DNA from: an uncultured Polymorphobacter sp.
Lineage (GTDB): Bacteria > Pseudomonadota > Alphaproteobacteria > Sphingomonadales > Sphingomonadaceae
DNA length: 5,029 nt
Reading direction: 5' to 3'
Assembly (NCBI GenBank): GCA_937894055.1
Contig: CALDHQ010000571.1
Location: 1 to 5,029, forward strand
Part shown: in pieces, positions 1-5,029 of the stretch
Numbering within the stretch: the stretch's first letter is position 1
Layout of the letters: every line of letters starts with the position of its first letter
Position numbers and translations under genes: made by a program
The notes under the pieces: generated by a model
What the model was told of the DNA's origin: nothing
Databases searched by the model: none
The model's input: the letters and a program-made list of their open reading frames with translations, nothing else

Positions 1-1394
<1,394 letters not shown>

Positions 1395-1409
1395 TTCTTC
1401 TCTTCATTT

Positions 1410-1475
1410 CGTCATTCCCGCGAAGGCGGGAATCCATCTTGGGTCCGATGGATCCCCGCCTTCGCGGGGATGACG
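1410..1475. repeat. REP/BIME-like double palindrome between atpA and atpG
   Basis: Two 29-bp arms (1410-1438 and 1447-1475) are inverted copies matching at 27 of 29 positions, separated by the 8-nt spacer TTGGGTCC. Each arm is also a hairpin by itself. The left arm has ATTCCCGC / GAAG / GCGGGAAT (1414-1433) and the right arm has ATCCCCGC / CTTC / GCGGGGAT (1452-1471), each with an 8-bp stem and a 4-nt loop. This layout is that of paired REP units (a BIME). The 'TCCCCGCGAAGGCGGGGA' type of unit is common between genes in many proteobacteria, sphingomonads included (from memory, not searched). The element starts 11 nt after the atpA stop codon and ends 15 nt before the atpG start. It has no T-run after the stem on the transcribed strand, so it does not look like a terminator. 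It could affect mRNA processing or stability. Confidence 0.9.
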
Positions 1476-1486
1476 GTTAAAGCAGT

Positions 1487-3016
<1,530 letters not shown>

Positions 3017-3018
3017 GT

Positions 3019-3585
3019 TCAGCCCTTCAGTCGCTGTCCGAGTGTGTTGAGTTTGGTGGCGATCGACGAATCGATCATGCGCGAACCGACGCGCACGACG
3101 AGACCGCCGAGAATTTCAGGATCGACATGCAGGTCGAGCGCGACGTCGCGGCCCAGCCCGGTCTTGAGCTGCGCGAGCAACGCGGCGGTCTGCTTGGCGT
3201 CGAGCTTGCGGGCGCTGGTGACGTGCGCGGTGACTTCGCCGCGCGCGGCGGCCGAAAGCTTGCCGAAGTCGGCAATGATCGCGGGCAGCGCCGAAAGGCG
3301 GCGGCCCTGGGCGAGCACGCCGAGGAAATTGCTGGTCAGCTTGTCGAGCTTCATCGCCTTGGCGGTGGCGGCAACTGCCTTGCCGGCGTCGGCGCGATCG
3401 ACCAGCGGGCTATTGATGAGCGACTTCAGGTCCGCCGATTCGGCGAGTGCTGCCGTCAGCGCGGCCAGCGAGGCAGCAACCTTGTCGGTTGCCTTCGCGT
3501 CCTGCGCGAGCTGGTACAAAGCGGTGGCGTAACGCCCCGAGATACCAGCAACAATTCCGCCCGATGTTTCCACGAACCTCGCCAT
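3019..3585 (-). CDS. atpH: ATP synthase F1 subunit delta
   Basis: Peripheral stator subunit that joins the top of the alpha3beta3 ring to the b-subunit stalk. From the ATG at 3585 it has 188 residues, within the family range. The N-terminal helical domain runs from [15 protein letters not shown] through [22 protein letters not shown] (residues 16-107). The C-terminal domain carries the family signature around [20 protein letters not shown] (151-170). It is the first gene of the atp operon, 134 bp downstream of the membrane-protein gene and 2 nt before atpA. The start is uncertain. The ATG at 3585 gives [10 protein letters not shown], with only TTTGGAA upstream. Many relatives begin METSGG, which here would be the GTG at 3573 with GAGG only 3 nt before it. 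A GTG at 3636 also opens the frame but adds 17 unfamiliar residues. I keep 3585; 3573 is the main alternative. Confidence 0.95.
   Translation of the reverse strand: MARFVETSGGIVAGISGRYATALYQLAQDAKATDKVAASLAALTAALAESADLKSLINSPLVDRADAGKAVAATAKAMKLDKLTSNFLGVLAQGRRLSALPAIIADFGKLSAAARGEVTAHVTSARKLDAKQTAALLAQLKTGLGRDVALDLHVDPEILGGLVVRVGSRMIDSSIATKLNTLGQRLKG
3023..3028 (-). promoter_or_regulatory. Ribosome-binding site of atpA inside the end of atpH
   Basis: The minus strand reads GAAGGG ending 6 nt before the atpA ATG. It lies within the last codons of atpH, so ribosomes finishing delta stop beside the alpha start. This supports translational coupling and efficient alpha synthesis. Confidence 0.7.
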
Positions 3586-3655
3586 TTCCAAAGGATTGGA
3601 CCTGAATGCACACGCGCGAAATGCCCCGGAAGGCACGGTCTGCGCGAGCGCGGTG

Positions 3656-3684
3656 GCCCTAGCATGGGGTCATTCATGTTGCAA
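3656..3684 (-). promoter_or_regulatory. Candidate promoter of the atpHAGD operon
   Basis: The only sizeable gap upstream of atpH is 3586-3719. On the minus strand it contains TTGCAA (3684-3679) as a possible -35 element. This is followed after 16-17 nt by CTAGGG/TAGGGC (3662-3656) as a possible -10 element. Initiation would fall near 3650 and leave a leader of about 65 nt before the atpH ATG. TTGCAA matches the TTGACA consensus fairly well, but the -10 match is poor. The call rests mainly on position. Read-through from the upstream gene pair cannot be excluded. Confidence 0.35.
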
Positions 3685-3703
3685 GGCAGCGAAACGCCCT
3701 AGC
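3656..3703 (-). repeat. Two direct GCTAGGGC octamers 40 bp apart upstream of atpH
   Basis: GCTAGGGC occurs on the minus strand at 3703-3696 and again at 3663-3656, exactly 40 bp apart. The downstream copy overlaps the proposed -10 element. CTAG is a scarce tetranucleotide in most proteobacteria, so two identical octamers containing it within 134 bp stand out. They could be paired protein-binding sites, repeated promoter elements, or chance. Confidence 0.5.
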
Positions 3704-3719
3704 GCCCCCTTGGGCGAAT

Positions 3720-4124
3720 TTATCGCCGGCGCAGCAACGGCAACGTCGCAAACAGCAACTGCGCGGCAAGACCGAGCTTGGCGGCGGCGGTGGCATAGCT
3801 CGCCAGAAACTGCGCCGGGCTGCTGCCGTTCAGCACCCGCGCCAGCGTCATTTCGGCGGCAATCAGCAGCCCGAACGCCGTCGCACTCATCAACAGCCGC
3901 CATGGCCATTGCGGCGGCACCGCCCAGTGCGTCAGCACCCGCCCGCACACCAGCCACGACACTGCGAGGATCAACGGCGCTTCGATCATGACAGCGGGCA
4001 GGGCACCGATGCGCGGGACGAGCAGCAGCGTCCGGATGGTGCCGAACACGAATCCCGCCGCGAACACCACGGCAAAATAGACCAATGCGGCGACCAGCGT
4101 ACGCTGCAGCGCGCTACCGCTCAT
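3720..4124 (-). CDS. Small four-helix integral membrane protein of unknown function
   Basis: A 134-residue hydrophobic protein that I cannot assign to a named family. Four membrane-spanning segments are visible at about residues 8-29 ([20 protein letters not shown]), 44-62 ([18 protein letters not shown]), 76-95 and 106-131. The first loop, [11 protein letters not shown], is followed by a glutamate (E48) buried at the start of helix 2, and another acidic residue (E91) sits in helix 3. The C-terminus ends RRR, which would favour a cytoplasmic end. There is no signal peptide or catalytic motif. The start codon overlaps the stop of the patatin-like frame as ATGA (4124-4121), indicating translational coupling and one transcript with that gene. 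The 134-bp gap after it separates it from the atp operon, so a role in ATP synthase assembly is not implied. Codon use and frame are consistent with a real gene. Confidence 0.8.
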   Translation of the reverse strand: MSGSALQRTLVAALVYFAVVFAAGFVFGTIRTLLLVPRIGALPAVMIEAPLILAVSWLVCGRVLTHWAVPPQWPWRLLMSATAFGLLIAAEMTLARVLNGSSPAQFLASYATAAAKLGLAAQLLFATLPLLRRR

Positions 4125-5029
4125 TCATTGTCTTCGGCGCTGGGCAGCGGGCTGGCCGGGCCGCCGCTGGCCGCCATCAGCACCGCGATATCGGCGTCGA
4201 GCGATTCGATCAGGTCGGGAATGCTGGTCAGCACGTCGCGCTCGGCAGTCAGAATGGCGGCGAACGCCCGCGCCTTGATGGCGCGCAGCCGTTCGGGGGC
4301 GATCGCCTGATGGTCGGGCAAGGTCGAGGCGACGATATCGATCAGCCGCTCGGCGCCGTGCAGCCGGCCCCACAAATAGTCGTTCTCGCGGTAGGCGCGC
4401 GAAAAGAACGCGCCGAACGAATTGAGCTGCGTGCCCTTGAGCGGGCTGGCCCTGACCGGATCGACGGTGCTGGTGGCTGATGTCGTTGCCTTGGCCAGCG
4501 CCACGGTGGCCCGCCCGCGGCTCAGGCTGTTGGCGTCGGCGGGCGAGATGCGGTCGACCATGATCTCGTCGAATTCGTCGATGCCGTCGCCCTGCAGCAG
4601 CGGCAGCACGGTGATGTCGTAGAAGGCAAAGCCGAGATAGGCGCGCAGCAGCGCCTGGCGATGCGACTTGGCGCTGATCGTCTCGAACAGCGCCACCAGT
4701 TCGCGGTCGGTCACGGTATCGAGCGCGTTGAGGTTCATCGCGTCGGCGAGCGCCTCCATCGCCATCACCGGATCGAGCGGCGAGGCGGCGGCGACCGAGC
4801 GCAGCGTGTCCGAATAATGCCCGTCGCTGCGGCACGACAGATACGGCGCCATCAGCCGGTAGATGCCGGCCTTGACCTGTCGCGCCAGGAACGGCGTCAG
4901 CGACGGGAACACCACGTCATAGCCCGAGCCGCCGGCGAAAAGCTTGGCCTCGAGCATGTTCATGGAGTCATAGACGTCGTAATTGACCTTGATGCCGGTT
5001 TCCTTCTGGAAATTCTCCAGGGTGTCGGC
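4121..5029 (-). CDS. Chimeric open frame: PotF-like N-terminal piece joined to patatin-like (DUF3376) C-terminus; 5' end off window
   Basis: The frame is open from the window edge to the TGA at 4123-4121 and gives 302 residues. The Met at 4963 is internal, not a start. Residues 1-58 resemble a periplasmic polyamine-binding protein. From about residue 59 the sequence changes to the C-terminal part of a patatin-like protein. Features of that part are [12 protein letters not shown] (128-139), [12 protein letters not shown] (152-163) and [18 protein letters not shown] (about 213-230), which I recognise from DUF3376-containing patatin-like proteins of alphaproteobacteria. The patatin catalytic half (GXSXG serine and DG motif), expected upstream, is absent and appears replaced by the PotF-like piece. 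As it stands the product would be neither a lipase nor a full binding protein. The ATGA overlap with the next gene suggests the patatin-like 3' part is in its native place. A genuine deletion fusion and an assembly misjoin are both possible. Confidence 0.75.
   Translation of the reverse strand, partial: ADTLENFQKETGIKVNYDVYDSMNMLEAKLFAGGSGYDVVFPSLTPFLARQVKAGIYRLMAPYLSCRSDGHYSDTLRSVAAASPLDPVMAMEALADAMNLNALDTVTDRELVALFETISAKSHRQALLRAYLGFAFYDITVLPLLQGDGIDEFDEIMVDRISPADANSLSRGRATVALAKATTSATSTVDPVRASPLKGTQLNSFGAFFSRAYRENDYLWGRLHGAERLIDIVASTLPDHQAIAPERLRAIKARAFAAILTAERDVLTSIPDLIESLDADIAVLMAASGGPASPLPSAEDNE
4856..5029 (-). other. PotF/PotD-like polyamine-binding protein fragment (N-terminal lobe)
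   Basis: The 58 codons entering from the edge read [20 protein letters not shown], then [20 protein letters not shown], then [18 protein letters not shown]. They align without gaps, apart from one residue, with the mature N-terminal region of E. coli PotF (FEKETGIKVVYDVFDS, LEGKL, GFDLVVPS, FLERQLTAGVFQ). PotF is the periplasmic putrescine receptor of the PotFGHI ABC importer. The serine of 'PS' corresponds to a ligand-pocket residue in PotF. The expected continuation (PLDKSKLPxWKNLD) is missing, and the resemblance stops at about 4856. Any signal peptide would lie beyond the window. Hand-counted GC is about 59% over 4861-5029 against about 68% over 4681-4860. Confidence 0.85.

Noticed and set aside
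1410..1475. Rho-independent terminator between atpA and atpG
   Set aside because: The stem is strong but no T-run follows on the transcribed strand, and it would split an operon whose downstream genes are essential. A REP/BIME-like element explains it better.
3703..3716. Stem-loop CGCCC-CCTT-GGGCG just after the membrane-protein stop, as a terminator
   Set aside because: The stem is only 5 bp, and the downstream minus-strand sequence (CTAGGGCGTTTCG) has no T-run. It is too weak to call a terminator.
4125..4835. Alternative minus-strand frame of 236 codons over the patatin-like region
   Set aside because: It is very rich in R, A and G, typical of a shifted high-GC frame. The overlapping frame carries the recognisable DUF3376 motifs.
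4121..4963. Complete 280-residue gene starting at the ATG at 4963
   Set aside because: The frame continues upstream to the window edge with clear PotF-like sequence, so this ATG is internal. No ribosome-binding site was relied on for it.

Overview
All supported genes lie on the minus strand, so the window reads from high to low coordinates. High GC, the gene order atpH-atpA-atpG-atpD with no F0 membrane-sector genes attached, and the form of the proteins point to an alphaproteobacterium. The sphingomonad-like look of the AtpH N-terminus, the DUF3376 patatin-like C-terminus and the intergenic palindrome make Sphingomonadales the best guess. That placement is inference; no marker such as rRNA is present.

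Layout, in transcription order. (1) 5029-4121: an open frame entering from the window edge. Its first ~58 residues look like the N-terminal part of a PotF/PotD-type polyamine-binding protein. The remaining ~244 residues look like the C-terminal (DUF3376) part of a patatin-like protein. The join near 4855 is in frame and is the strangest thing in the window: a real deletion/fusion or an assembly misjoin. (2) 4124-3720: a small four-helix membrane protein coupled to the preceding frame by an ATGA overlap. (3) 3719-3586: a 134-bp gap that probably holds the atp promoter and contains two copies of GCTAGGGC exactly 40 bp apart. (4) 3585-1: the F1 sector of the ATP synthase, comprising atpH (delta), atpA (alpha), atpG (gamma) and the first 163 codons of atpD (beta), cut just after the P-loop. 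An atpC gene (epsilon) would be expected beyond position 1.

The four atp genes form one operon: 2 nt separate atpH and atpA, 19 nt separate atpG and atpD, and 92 nt separate atpA and atpG. That 92-nt gap is almost filled by a 66-bp REP/BIME-like double palindrome. Ribosome-binding sites look strong before atpA and atpD (three copies each per F1) and weak before atpH and atpG (one copy each), which fits the subunit stoichiometry.

Apart from the fusion and the palindrome this is an ordinary housekeeping locus. I see no defence system, CRISPR array, tRNA, rRNA or complete mobile element.
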